DNA of 64,000 bases. Source: Anastrepha obliqua. Lineage: Eukaryota > Arthropoda > Insecta > Diptera > Tephritidae. Of this stretch, positions 34,468 to 46,094 are shown in pieces. The number at the start of each line of letters is the position of its first letter. Positions within the stretch are counted from its first letter, which is position 1. Both the position numbers and the translations under genes were made by a program. The DNA lies in assembly GCF_027943255.1 (NCBI RefSeq), contig NC_072895.1, forward strand, positions 84,260,001 through 84,324,000, read 5' to 3'. Below the pieces are notes generated by a model. It was not told the DNA's origin and made no database searches. It worked only from the letters and a program-made list of their open reading frames with translations.

Positions 34468-36274
34468 GTACACAACCTTAATTGTCGCTGTTTTCTTTCA
34501 AAAATATTGGGCATAAGTAATTTTACCAATTAGGTAGTCCGCAAGGTGTCGTAAGTGTCGTAAGTGTCTTATTGTCCTAAGTCGAAAAGTTTTTAACGGT
34601 TAAATAAATGTTTAGAGAACTTCAAACATCAACCAACTCTTTTTTAACGGTGTGAAAATTCGTATCGTGACTTATACGGTTACCTTGCGACCCCCCTAAA
34701 TATATTTTAGCCGTTTCAAAATGTACGGCCTACAACCATACGACACTTACGCTACCCTTTTTTATTTTATCTTATTTCTGTTCGAATAAATTTTTATTTG
34801 AAATACACAAATACATATACATACACGTGTGAGAAACTGTGAACAAGCCACTGAACTTCAAAAACTATAACTGATATACTTTATTTATTTATACTCTACA
34901 GTAATGCTTTCTGTTCTCTCTACACTTTTTTTAAGCAGCCATATTTTAGCAATTATAAAAACAGATGCGTCTTTTATTTTATTCTAAATTTTTGTATTTC
35001 ATTATTTTATATAATTGTAATTAAGAAGTTATTTTTTTTTTTACTAGAAGAGTGACACAGCTCATTTGCTACATCGCAGCTTCAAAGCGCAAAATGAATC
35101 GCACAAATGTTTTAGTATGAAAGTAAAAATTATGTTAAACATTAAAAAACAAGAATACGGCACAGTTTTCTATTAATATTTCTAATCGCACGAACAGCCA
35201 TTCAAATTCTATTTTCAAAAATTGTGAAGAGCCTCAGCACGATTTAGACGCGTAAATGAAGCACAACATAATTTCGGTGCACATTGAGCAAAATTTATAT
35301 ACACGCATTTTCACTACAGCAAACTAAAGAAAGTAGATACATAATAGTCAATTCTGGTAAAAATTAGTCCTGCATTTGCATAAATTCAGTCGGTAATTAT
35401 ATTCATTAGGAAATGATTACAAGAATTTTTGCAGGCACGCCATGTATTTCTACACTTCCATTTTTTCTTTTGTTTCGCTCAGTACTCACCTCGTTAGCAA
35501 TTAAAATTGTTCGCTGTTTTAAATGTGACTAGCTAATTCAAATTTATTTTGTTTTTGTTTTTTTATTTTTAATTTTTATTCTTTATGCAAAGTAGTAGTG
35601 CACAGCCATAAATCCAAGTTATCAAATTCTTCGCGCTCACTCTGCACGGCGGCGTTTTATTTTATTTTGTACACAAACGCAACCACTGCTACGAAATTCA
35701 AATAAAACCTCAAATAAGTGGCGAATGATTTTTTTAATTGCTTATAAACAATTACAACATACGCTTGGCGTTTTTACCAGTGACTTTTTGTTTTGCTAAT
35801 TTTTTTTCGTTTCGAATTTCAATGGAGCTCACTTTTTACTTTTATTTAATTTCAAATGTGCTTTTCGTTGTTTTTATTTATTTACTGTTTTTTCGCTTTC
35901 TACGAAAAATCACCTACAAATGTATTTCTATTTTTCTCAATCGTTTCCTGTTCTTTTCAACCGTTTTGCCATTTTCACTCACACCATTACCAGCAGTTAA
36001 TTGTTTATTTCCCGTTATTGCGCCTGGTCAAGCAAATTTTTATTTTCGTAATTTATTTTTGTTTGGTTAAATCTTCCGAAACAATTGTTCACTATTCACT
36101 GTGGCCGCGCGCTTAAACACAACTGTCAACGATGTATTGCGTGCAACAACTCGAAAACTAAATAAAACGGATGGCGAATATGCTCTTCGTTCACTTCACA
36201 CACCTTCAACATCGGAGAACTGGAGACCCGGCAGTTTGTCTGTCGATGAGATGAGCCAATTTTTTTTCGCATCT
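34468..36274. other. AT-rich intergenic DNA
   Basis: No gene recognised. Plus frames at 35738-36070 and 35856-36116 are rich in Phe, Tyr and Ser through AT-rich composition and overlap each other; neither has a motif. Confidence 0.5.
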
Positions 36275-36494
36275 AAAGCTACGGAGACACGCTCATGCAT
36301 TTGCTGTCCAGCAGCTTATATGTATACGTGTCGGGTGACACACATACTTGTTTCGTGTCACACATACTTGTTGTCGGCTTTTGCATGATGAAAATCAAAA
36401 ATTTTAGATTTTTTCGCAGGCAAGCGTCATGTACCCGACACGGACACATATAAGCTGCTGGACAGCAAATGCATAAGCGTGTCGGTGTAGCTTA
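36275..36494. mobile_element. Foldback MITE with about 60-bp arms
   Basis: Left arm 36275-36336 contains CATTTGCTGTCCAGCAGCTT and ACGTGTCGGGT. The right arm 36433-36494 is its reverse complement with about seven differences. The 96-bp loop contains a direct repeat, CACACATACTTGTT. The two arms should form a long hairpin if single-stranded. No coding capacity. No target duplication longer than TAA is visible. Confidence 0.8.
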
Positions 36495-37330
36495 AACGGG
36501 TCGCTGGCCTCTAATCTTGAAAATACATTGTGGAAGTCTACAGCACCACAGTCTGACAAAAAAAAAAAAGAGTGCGAATATGTATGTGTTCAGGAGAGAG
36601 AGGGAGAGAGAGAGGGAGATTGCCAACCGTGACGACAGGCAATGAAAACGCATAATGGCAATTGATATCAACAGGTACTGAGTAACCACTAAGTGCGGTT
36701 CACACACGCACTACTCACAAAACGTATGCATGTGTTTATTTACACACTCTTGGCGCTCGAGAGTATCCATCCTTATCAGAAGAAATAGTGTGTGCCTGTT
36801 GTGCGGTTAGTGATAAAAATTTACTCACAAAATCCGAGTACACAAATGTGCGTATGGACGTATGTACATATTATATGTACCTACATATATGTGGATGGAT
36901 GTAGTGCTATACATCAGGTAGCAAGCGACCATGTGTAAACAATGAACAGCGAAGTGCTGCTCAATGCACAAACAAATCCATATGGTCTATGAAAAATATT
37001 TGTATCTTGGAGATTATGTATGAATACCGAGCGCGAAAATAATCGGCGGCTAAGGCGCCATGTGTGCGAAAATAGGTCTATGCATAAATAATATTATGCT
37101 TATATACATATGTTGTATGTATGTATGTACAAGGGCGTACCCGCAGAGGGACTTTGAAGTCGCAGGTACTTTTATTTGCTGTTACAAACGAAGATTATGT
37201 TATGGCTTCAAGCTAGTGTTGTTATTACGATAGTTTTCATACATACATATGTATGGTATATGGATTGATATGCTAAAAATAAAACCTATTATTATTATTA
37301 TTCTTGTAAAAAAATGAATGAGTTATAATA
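36495..37330. other. Intergenic DNA with microsatellites
   Basis: A GA-rich tract lies at 36592-36622 and TATG/CATA repeats near 36860-36890, 37110-37130 and 37240. A trinucleotide ATT run lies at 37287-37303. No gene. Confidence 0.55.
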
Positions 37331-38546
37331 AAGGGTGGTTCAATTTTAAGGGCCGATGTTGAATGTGAACCACACCTAAACGTCAAGTTTTTTTCTGCAT
37401 TTCATTTGCCATTTTTGAATTTCAGACTAACTCAATTTGATCCATGGAAAGATACACAATCGAACAATGCGTTAAAGTTATTCAGGCTTATTATGAAAAC
37501 AGGCGTTCAAATCAAAATGCATATCGCGCACTTCGTTATTTTTTCGGTCAATTTAATCGTCCAAATATGCGTACAATCGGAAAAATTGTACAAAAGTTTG
37601 AGCAGACCCGATCTGTAGGAGATGTGAAAACACCAGTGCATGCTCGTACAGCTCGTACTGCAGAAAATATTGCTGCTGTTCGCGATAGTGTGGTTGAAGA
37701 GCCGTCCACCTCAACTCGTCGTCATGCCCAACAATTGCACCTCTCACGCTCGTCGTTGATGCACATTATGCATAAAGACTTGCATTTACACGCTTACAAG
37801 GTGCAATTGACTCAAGAACTAAAGCCTCTTGACCATTTCAAGCGTCGTCAATGGTCAGAATGGTCGCAGGAAATGGCAACAGTGAATGGCCAATTTTCGA
37901 AGAAAATCATCTTCAGTGATGAGGCACATTTTCACCTCGTGGATTCGTCAATAAGCAGAATTGCCGCATTTGGGCGAATGATAATCCAAGAGTGATTGCC
38001 GAAAAACCAATGCACCTACAAAGAGTGACTGTTTGGTGCGGTTTATGGGCCGGCGGCATCATTGGGCTGTATTTTTTCCAAAATGAGGCCGATATGCGGT
38101 TTCAACAGGACGGTGCCACTTGTCACACAGCTAACTAAAAAATGGCTCTTTTGCGCGAAAAATTTGATGGTCGAATAATCTTACGTCGCAGCGATGTCAA
38201 TTGGCCGCCAAGATCATGTGATTTGACACCGTTGGACTTCTTTCTTTGGGGTTATTTGAAAGAAAAGATGTACGTCGATAAGCCAGCAACATTTCAAGAG
38301 CTAAAGGATGAGATAATTCGGCATATTAACGGCATAGAACCTCAATTATGTATCAGCGTCATCGAAAATTTGGACCATCGGATGGAGGTGTACCGCCGAG
38401 GCCGCGCCGGCCATTTGGCCGATATTTTGTTCCATACATAATTGAGCCATACCAATATTATGATAATAAAGAGAAATGACAATAATTTCCAAAAAAATTG
38501 TATTTTATTCAAAATAAACACCGGCCTTTGAAACTTAACCACCCTT
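37331..38546 (+). mobile_element. DD41D (rosa-type) element, near full-length but broken
   Basis: Terminal inverted repeats of about 30 bp begin AAGGGTGGTT; TA flanks both sides (37329-37330 and 38547-38548). The transposase starts at 37444 (MERYTIEQCVKVIQAYYENR) and keeps the helix-turn-helix region, NIAAVRDSV, LQLTQELKPLDH-like linker (VQLTQELKPLDHFKRRQW) and first catalytic Asp in FSDEAHFHL. A frameshift follows near 37940, then CGLWAGGIIGLYFFQNEAD, a deletion that joins it directly to FQQDGATCHTA, a stop, and the C-terminal frame 38142-38441 with WPPRSCDLTPLDFFLWGYLK and GRAGHLADILFHT. All three catalytic Asp codons are present, but in different frames. Confidence 0.9.
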
Positions 38547-38739
38547 TATAATATGATATACATAAAAATTCATCCATTAATATGCATGTATATGTGCACA
38601 AGGTAGTAGAAAAACTAAATTTGATGAAAGTGAAATATAACAATTTTAGAAACAGGTGCAATAGTACCTGCCAACAAAATAGAAGCACTACATATCTGCA
38701 GAAAAAGGGTTTGCGACCCAACCCAACATTACCATCAGA
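38547..38739. other. Short AT-rich spacer
   Basis: Nothing recognised. Confidence 0.5.
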
Positions 38740-39754
38740 AACGTGCCCATTAACTTGAAAACAAGCATAATAATCCTAGGAGTTACGTTCACTACGAGTC
38801 CACGTTCCATCTATTATGGAACGAGCACATCAGAAAAATCACAGGCAAGCCAAGCAAAAAATCCATAATGTATTAAAAATCATCTGTATGCGGAAAAAGG
38901 GACCACACATACCCACCGCCCTTTCAATATGTCGATGACTTGCAGCAGTTGTAGCTCAGCACTGCATGCCTTGTATGGATGAACATCTAAATCAAACACG
39001 GACAAAATAGACAGAGCACTCAACAAATGTTTCCGAAAGGCCTCTGGACTAATGACAGAAACGCCAACCGACGTCATAAGAGTAGAAGTCCGCTACAACG
39101 ATTTTACCCGATTATTACACACTCGATCTACAAAGTTAGCTGTAAAATCACTAACAACATCATCCCACGCGCTTCACGAATGTTTCTGGGAGCACATAGC
39201 GAAATCCAGTATGTCAGAAAAAAAACACAAAACAATACATCTCCTAGCATCTACCAAGTGTTTATGTATATACCAATACCAACAAAACCAAGAAACCAAA
39301 ACTACTGGAAGCCAATAAACACATCATTAAATATACGAAAAAGAAAGACTCGTGTCCCGAATATTTCAAACAACAATTTCTGGTGTATAAGAAGAGTCTA
39401 TCACCGGATATAATCTACTATACCGACGTATCCTCTCTAGAGGCAATATCACCATACGCTGTGATAGAACAATCTGGCGATTCGTTCACCATAATCCGAC
39501 AAGCTCTACTTCCCTCCTACACCGAAGTCTACAACGCAGAACTGGCAGCAGTAAAGTTTGCAATAAAAGACTCCACAGGCCGAAATAAAAGCGCCTTAAT
39601 ATGCTCGGATAGTCTCAGTGTTGTCAAATCTTCCGGCAGGACAACACATCTCGACGGTTTGCATTGGACAGAACCATAACGAGTAAAAAAATTACCATTC
39701 TATGGATACCAGCCCACATTGGTATAACGAGCAACGAACTGGCTGATATATAAC
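38740..39754 (+). pseudogene. LINE remnant: RT end and RNase H
   Basis: After a weak reverse transcriptase tail (LGVTF near 38780; ICRxLAAVVAQHCMPCMDEH-like sequence near 38930), the frame 39383-39679 contains YNAELAAVKFAIKD and SALICSDSLSVVKSS, two RNase H motifs. The last motif, ILWIPAHIGITSNELADI, lies at 39695-39750 after a frame change. The first RNase H Asp may be in YTDVSS. The reading is cut at 39755 by the DD41D element that follows. Confidence 0.7.
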
Positions 39755-41357
39755 GGGTGGGCCATATAGCGTTTGCTTTTTTAACCACCTATTTTTTTGA
39801 GAATGGTAACACAAATGACATGTCAAATGTGTTCAAAATTTACTTAAGGGGTTAGGTGGGTTTGAAAATTTCAAAAAATCGAATTTTGTTTTTTTGTCTC
39901 ATTAAATAGTACAGTATGTTTAAAATACTCTCCTAAAATTTTAAGTCAATCCGAGTAAAATTCTAAGAGATATACCCTTCAGAAGTTCCGCCCATTAGGC
40001 CACGTCAGTTGAGCGCTTCGCTCGTATACGTGTTTATCTCAAAACTCCATTTTTTAAGTCGGTGGACACGATATCTCGAAAAGTTTTGAAGCGATTTAGT
40101 TCAAATTTTGTACAAATCTTTGAAATAACATTATCTAGTTATTGAACGAAGGATTTTTTTTTTGTTAATTACAACAATTTTTTTTTAGACAAGGTATGTC
40201 GAAAATTTCACTAAAAAATGTGTTTTTTGGTTCAAAGCCTGTCATAAATTCAAATTTTGATTTTTTTTTTTCCTTCGTACAACAACGAGATTTATCCATG
40301 TACTAACGAAATCCGTTTGGTTTTCTGATTTTAGATGAACCAATAATGAGCAATGCTGTCCACCGCAAGAGCATTTTTTTTTTAAAACGTCAAGGAAGAT
40401 GAGGTACCAACGGCTGAGTTTTCGAAATTTTTAAATAAAAATTTCACAAAATACTGTTTATATATGTATCTTAGATATAGTGAATTGCTTAAATAAAATA
40501 CATGAGTTTATATACTAAAAAAAAATAGTCAAAATCTTCTTTTTTTCAACCTCTGAAACCCACCTAACCCCTTAAAGGTTTGGCATTTACGAAATGGGAC
40601 GCTAAACGCTTGAACAAAATTGGGAAATATTGAAAGCCTATCGTTTGACCGAAGATGAGCATTTTTACCGAAAAATCATCTTTTCTGATGACGCTCATTT
40701 TCACATCGGTGGCTACGTCAATAAGCAAAATTGTCGGATTTGGGGATCAGAAAATCCACATATTACTGTAGAGAAGCAAATGCATCCACAACGAGTCACT
40801 GTTTGGTGCGGTTTTTGATCTGGCGGCATCATCGGGCCATTTTTTTTCGCATATGAGCGAAAATCCGCGGTTACAGTAAATGGCGAGCGTTACCGTGACA
40901 TGCTCAACGAATTTTTGTTTCCAAAAATTGAAGAAGATGACATGGACGACATTTGGTTTCAACAGGACGGTGCAACTTGTCACACTGCCAAAGTTACACT
41001 CGAACTTTTGGCTACCGTTTTTGAATTCCGATATCAATTGGCCGCCTCGGAGCTGTGATTTAAGCCCGTTGGACTATTTTTTGAGGGGAACCGATAAGGA
41101 CAAATGCTATGCGAACCATCCAGAGACGATTGATGCTTTAAAATACGAAATCTAAGTTGCCATTCATGAAATTGGAGCCCAAACAATCGAAAATGTGATT
41201 AAAAATGGGGTTGATCGAGTGGCCTACTGTAAAGCCAGTCGTGACAATGTTCCATATATGACAATGTTCAATCTTCAAAATAAAAAAAAAGTGTAAAAAA
41301 ATATTGATTAGTTTTTTTTATAGCCGATTCAATAAGTAAATTTTACATGGCCCACCC
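39755..41357 (+). mobile_element. DD41D-type element split by a TTAA-flanked MITE
   Basis: Termini start GGGTGGGCCAT at 39755 and, reversed, at 41357, with an AT dinucleotide-rich flank. The 5' end is followed within 90 bp by the inserted MITE (39848-40571), after which reading resumes. Transposase parts: RLTEDEHFYRKIIFSDDAHF (first Asp), HIGGYVNKQNCRIWGSENPH, a stop after VTVWCGF, then GGIIGPFFFA, VTVNGERYRDMLNEF and FQQDGATCHTA (second Asp). The third Asp region is shifted out of frame (PRSCDLSPLDYF near 41060 reads in a neighbouring frame). The DNA-binding domain is missing. Confidence 0.85.
39848..40571. mobile_element. TTAA-flanked MITE (piggyBac-like), copy 1
   Basis: A 724-bp element bounded by TTAA duplications at 39844-39847 and 40572-40575. 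Terminal inverted repeats are 16 bp, GGGGTTAGGTGGGTTT. TTAA target duplication is the hallmark of piggyBac-type transposition. No transposase frame is present. It shares near-collinear sequence with 63444-64000, such as CAGAAGTTCCGCCCAT and ATCTCAAAACT. An internal inverted repeat around TGAACGAAGGA/TCCTTCGT is recognisable but eroded in this copy. Confidence 0.88.
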
Positions 41358-41706
41358 TATATATATATTTATGTATATACATACATATATGTATATGGTA
41401 TTATTGGCGCTTACACCCTTCTTGAGCCTTTGGCCAAGCTCCTCCTCCTATTTGTGGCGTGCGTCTTGATGTTGTTCCAAAAATGGAGGGACCTACAGTT
41501 TCAAGCCGACTCCGAACGGCAGATATTTTTTATTGGGAGCTTTTTCATGGTAGAAATACACTCGAAGGTTTACCATTGCCTACCGAAGGGCGACCACTGT
41601 TAGAAAAAAAATGTTCTATCATTTCGCTGTTTCATGCACAGAGATTCGAACCTGCGCACTCTCGGATGGTAGCCACACACCAATGCATTCGGCTAAGGCG
41701 GCCTCA
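41358..41706 (-). mobile_element. tRNA-derived SINE, copy 3
   Basis: Reading the minus strand, the head gives GGCCGCCTTAGCCGAATGCA (A box) and GGTTCGAATCTC (B box), followed by the same body (GGAGTCGGCTTGAAACTGTA) and a TA-rich tail at 41358-41400. The tail abuts the DD41D terminus, so either the SINE inserted at the transposon's end or the tail supplied the TA target. Confidence 0.8.
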
Positions 41707-42028
41707 TTGATATATTTATTTACATTATTTATTATAATCAAGGCATAGTATTAGTAATCTATTTGAATTGTACTTTAATTGATGAATAAATAAATAAATA
41801 GGAGAAAAAATTAAAACTTCGCTTCAAACCGAATTTCCCGAAATCTTTAAGATTTTGATAAATTTTGAAAGAAAATTGTATGACATGAATTCGTAAAGAT
41901 ATTTCTGTACATTTTCTTAAGAAATTTTTTTTAAATATTCTTTATTTAAATTTTTCAATTTCTTTAAGAATAATTTCTGAGAGAAAATTCGAAAAGATTT
42001 ATTTACTTAATTTTAAGGCGCATTTATT
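41707..42028. other. AT-rich spacer
   Basis: Nothing recognised; short AAAT runs near 41785. Confidence 0.5.
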
Positions 42029-42196
42029 AAAGGTGGTGGCATTAGACCAACAACAATGTTTTGTACATTTGGCTGTCACGGAAAAGTTTTGGAGAAGTAG
42101 AAAACAAAAAATTAATTCCCCTTGTTTTATTCTGTGCGGACAGCTGCATGGACACAGCGAAAACAACAAATCAGCTGATTTACCAACACCACCTTT
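42029..42196 (+). mobile_element. MITE, AAAGGTGG family, copy 1
   Basis: Facing termini AAAGGTGGTG (left and, reversed, right). Inner sequences include TTAGACCAACAACAATGTTT and AAATCAGCTGATTTACCAAC. The reverse-complement copy at 51962-52114 matches throughout. No coding capacity. Flanks read TTATT and AATAAT. Confidence 0.75.
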
Positions 42197-42753
42197 AATA
42201 ATTTATACCATTTTCCTAGCGATCATTTCAAAACAATAAAAATTATATACCAGTATGCAACTACATAACTTAAAAGTATGTTCGAAAATAGGCGTGAAAA
42301 CACCTGGGGGCTTACTGCATGATGTCGTTTAATTAGAATTGATGCCTTTTGCAGAGTTGGAAAATTTGTTAATAATAGCTTTAATGTTTAATTCAGCATT
42401 CTCAACTGGAAACACACAAGAATCTGTGAACAAATAATCTTGAATCAAAATATTAAATATTAGTTTGAATTTTTCTAAATATCTTACCTTTTTTACTTAA
42501 CCAATCGTTGAATTCTTAAAGGGTGTGTTGTCAGTCCAATTTGACCACATGAACTGCGGGATGAGGCTGTCATCTCGGAAGCCAGTCGTTAGATTACCAG
42601 ATATGAACAGATGTGACGCACTTGAATAACAGAGGAACCTGTCAAACTGTACCAATGTTTTAACGACTTTTGTGGTCAATGGTAGCTGTGGTAACAAAGC
42701 TGTTCTCTGTTTTTAATAGAACACAAACTCATAAACTCACAAAACACATTTTT
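42197..42753. other. Intergenic DNA, nothing recognised
   Basis: The minus frame at 42497-42697 has no motif. Confidence 0.45.
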
Positions 42754-42905
42754 TTATGAGGAGCTTTTCCATGCCAGAAACACACTCGGAGTTTTGTCGT
42801 GGGGTCGCTGTTATTAGAAACAAAATATTCTCTATCAATTTGGTATTTTGTGTTCTTAGCGAGTATCGTGCTCAGGCCTACCGAATTGTAGACTCGCACC
42901 TAGAC
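42754..42905 (-). mobile_element. SINE fragment (copy 4)
   Basis: Minus-strand matches to the SINE body (ACTCCGAGTGTGTTTCTGGC then ATGGAAAAGCTCCTCAT) and to head sequence (TACAATTCGGTAGGCCTGAG) show a partial, rearranged copy. Confidence 0.55.
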
Positions 42906-43110
42906 ATTCGACTTCTCTTTTTCACATATGTCCAACATGTGAAGGCACCCCGCCACTTTTTCACATACCCCATCAAACACACTCATCTAACATCTCTCCC
43001 TGTGGACCCAACCTATCGAAACAGCAAGTTTCCTGGGCCTGCCGTTAGATGAGCTAGACGAAGACGGCCGGTAATTTACATTGCACTGACAGGTTTTAGT
43101 ATGCTGTTAC
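42906..43110 (+). pseudogene. LINE 3' end (CAA-tail family)
   Basis: Translation reads HTHLTSLPVDPTYRNSKFPG and then PAVR, corresponding to the extreme C-terminus of the LINE at 18590, then a stop, then a short CAACAATAAC-type tail. Only about the last 200 bp is present. Confidence 0.7.
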
Positions 43111-43869
43111 AACAATAACTACTATATTTTTAAATGGATCAAGAGAAAAAAAAATTAAATTAATGAGATTTTTCAGCAACTTTAAAATTGCACTTAATTA
43201 TTATTAAAATTCAATTGATTATAAAACTGCATATCTACCAAAAATGCTTCTAGAAATTCTGCTTAAAGCCGTGGAATTATGATGAAAAGTTTGTGGAATT
43301 TTTCTAAATGTTGCTTAAATCTTGAAATTGGATTTATGTTTATGTTTTTCTTTGACAATTTGCTATACTTTTATAAATAATGAGCATTCAAAAAAGTCTA
43401 AGCTGATTGAAATGATAATGGCTATCGTTTTATCGCGTGGTGTACTCGTACATTGTTTTAAAATTGGAAGAATCTGTCTTTGCCGAATCGTAGTTTCATA
43501 CTCTTATCACAAGAAGGTTTGAACCTTTGTTCCTTCTCGTCTACTGAAAGTGCTGATGGGGGTGGTTTTGATTAGAATGGATTTCTAATCCAGTTTTACC
43601 CAGCTTATCTGAAAATATTTACATATCTTGGGCACTTAATGCCGATAAGTATTTCATTAGTATCAGTAACAAACTTGCCTACAGACCTTGAGCTGATTTT
43701 TCTTGCAATAAGCATTGCAGCTTGCTTCTCTTCTATAGCTCTTTTCCACAAAGCATTGTTAGATAGTAGCTGGGATGAGCAGGAATATAATGAATTATTG
43801 TAGTTGTTGTAGGTGCTATCCGTATAAACATGCTGTACAACATTTTCGAAATTTATGTTAGACATCTTT
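43111..43869. other. AT-rich spacer
   Basis: No gene recognised. A minus frame at 43605-43865 lacks a motif and runs antisense to the LINE region that follows. Confidence 0.4.
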
Positions 43870-44795
43870 ATCTGTGCATTTTTTCGGCCCTGGTCTACCC
43901 CCCGAAAATTATATTCAACAAATCTTTATCGTCCAGGAGTTTCATTAAGGCATGGAAACTCGCTTCCATTACGTTCCTCTTTAAAAGTGGGAATACAAAT
44001 TACGTTGGAAATTATAGGTCTATTTCAAAGCTATCGACTATTTCCAAAATTTTTGAGCACGCGGTCAATGAAGAACTGAGCTTTGCGGTTAAATTTTTAA
44101 TTTGGCCAAATCAGCATAGGTTTGTTGCTAACAGATCTACAGTATCTAATCTGTCTGTTTTTAACAGAGGAGGATAAAGCAAGCTATTCCGCAGAGTGGT
44201 GTTCTTTCACTTTTACTTTTCAACCTCTATGCATGGAAGCTCCCCCAATCACTAGAAGGAGTTTCTCTGGTCTCCTTTGCTGACGATTGTTCGATTATGG
44301 CGTCGGACAACAACATCGATGACTTGTGTTCCACGACTTATAGCGAACGATTAAATCATCTGACTTCCTCGCTTTTTCACTGCGAGGAGTCTTACACTTT
44401 CCTCCACTAAATCCATGCCGACCCTTTTTACCACCTGGGCGAAAGAGGTCAAACTACAACTAAAGGTAAAAGTCGATGACACATCAGGACCGATAGCAAA
44501 CAAGCTCAAACTTGTCAAAATACTGCTATCAGGACAGCCACGAGATGTCTGTTGATGTCTCACCTGCAATACCTGCACAATGAAGCATGAATGCTCCCTG
44601 TTAAGGAGCACAACAAAATGCTCAACAAGCAGACACCTCTTTAGCTACACTGACAGTATACAAACAAACACTAAACGACATTCATCGTGAAACAGCACGT
44701 TTTCTAGGTTTACCGTTAAGCTGGGTCTATGAGTTAGACGAAGACGGCAGGTGACTGACAGGATCTAGTAAGCTGCAACAACAACAAATGGAAGA
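43870..44795 (+). pseudogene. Jockey/CR1-like LINE: RT core to 3' tail
   Basis: The frame 43830-44177 encodes FNKSLSSRSFIKAWKLASIT, then FLFKSGNTNYVGNYRSISKL and SKIFEHAVNEEL, which are conserved reverse transcriptase motifs of Jockey-group LINEs. A frame change brings GVLS..LFNLY and the catalytic FADDCSIMASDN (44275-44315). Then come LFTTWAKEVKLQLKVKVDD and deletions, and the 3' end aligns with 18590-19195: KEHNKMLNKQ-like, then a GLPL-like stretch, and a CAACAACAAC tail at 44784. Several segments between these motifs are lost. Confidence 0.8.
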
Positions 44796-45677
44796 TATCA
44801 TTTAGCGTTCATAAATTATAAACCCTCTACCTTATGCGTCAATAAACAGTTCAAAAGGTAAAAGTTAAAACAAAATATGTACGTTCATGTTTAATTTGAA
44901 ATCAAAAATCAAAAAGAAATTTCAACTCGAACTTGAAATACCCTATATATGTTAATGTACATATCTGCATTGGCGACTTGTTACCTGTCTTCTAATCGAT
45001 TAGCATATTTTCTGGCTTGTTTTGCCTAATTCTAAAAATTATAAACAAAAAATCAATGATTTACATGTATGTATGTATGTATGTGCGTGTGGGCAATAGA
45101 TTTTGTCACGAGCGGCAAATATCTGACTAGGCCACTCAATTATTTGTTGAATTTGCGATTATTATATAATTATGGGAAATATTAAGGCAGAAACGTACAT
45201 TTTTTATTGAAATTAAACTGTATTGAAATGTTTCTAAAGTTTTTAACTGTAATGCTGTGCCTCATTGATCGCCACCAGATGGAAAAGAAACTATGTATGC
45301 AGTCTTGTGATAGGCATAGGGAATGAATGAAACGAATGGCGTGGAATCAAAAATTGTTACTTTAGTAATGTAGTAATTCCAAAAACGTTTGAAGATAAGC
45401 TGAGTTCCGTTAGCCTTAATTAAAATTAAAAATATAGTCCATTTATGCATAGGATCCTTTTAATATGAATTTTACAACAAAAAGAAAAGAATAACACTCC
45501 AAAGTTAACCAATTTAAACCTACGTTTTTTTATATGTATTTTCAGTTTGAAGAACAAGAAATCATAGGAGGTCAAGTTCGATTAATACGATATGTGGGGC
45601 ATAAGTACGACGTTGTATTGGCTAAAAAATCACGAACAAGCATTGGTGCATGAGCTGGCGAATTAAGCACTGTTGTA
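44796..45677. other. Intergenic DNA, nothing recognised
   Basis: TATG microsatellite at about 45063-45088. No gene-like frame. Confidence 0.5.
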
Positions 45678-46090
45678 TAGGGTTTTTCAATTGGCGCGGG
45701 TCGATTTTGGCGCCCTGTGGCAGCCATTTTGTTTTGGTGACATCTGTCAAATCCTTTGTTTATTATTCAGTTGTTTATGCCAAATCATCATGGCAAGTTA
45801 CACGATTGAACAGCACGTTCAAATGATAAAACTTTATTATCAAAATGAGTGTTCATTAACGCAAACCCATTTTTCGGTAGACGTGGTGGCCCTTCCAATT
45901 TCTTATGGCCCATATTGAACCATATGGACCTATACGACATGTGGTTCCAGCAGGACGGCGCTACGTGCCCCACAGCAAAAGCCATTTTATTCCATTTCAA
46001 CATCTACCCGCCCTCATTGAAAAACTCTTTAGTTAACGTCTGAATTACTTTTTCTCTAACATGTCCGGATATAAGTATTTTTAGTGTTGC
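45678..46090 (+). pseudogene. DD41D-type remnant with deleted core
   Basis: A start at 45790 gives MASYTIEQHVQMIKLYYQNE, the N-terminus of the same transposase type as 37444. After about 30 residues it jumps to a region near the second Asp, LYDMWFQQDGATCPTA, and ends soon after. The left end may be near 45678 (GGGTTTTTCAATTGGCGCGG). No right terminus is seen. Confidence 0.7.
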
Positions 46091-46094
46091 TGGA

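Noticed and set aside
35738..36116. Two overlapping Phe-rich frames as membrane protein
   Set aside because: Both arise from the same T-rich strand in different phases.
36590..36622. GA-rich tract as a GAGA-factor site cluster
   Set aside because: It is a simple microsatellite with no promoter nearby.
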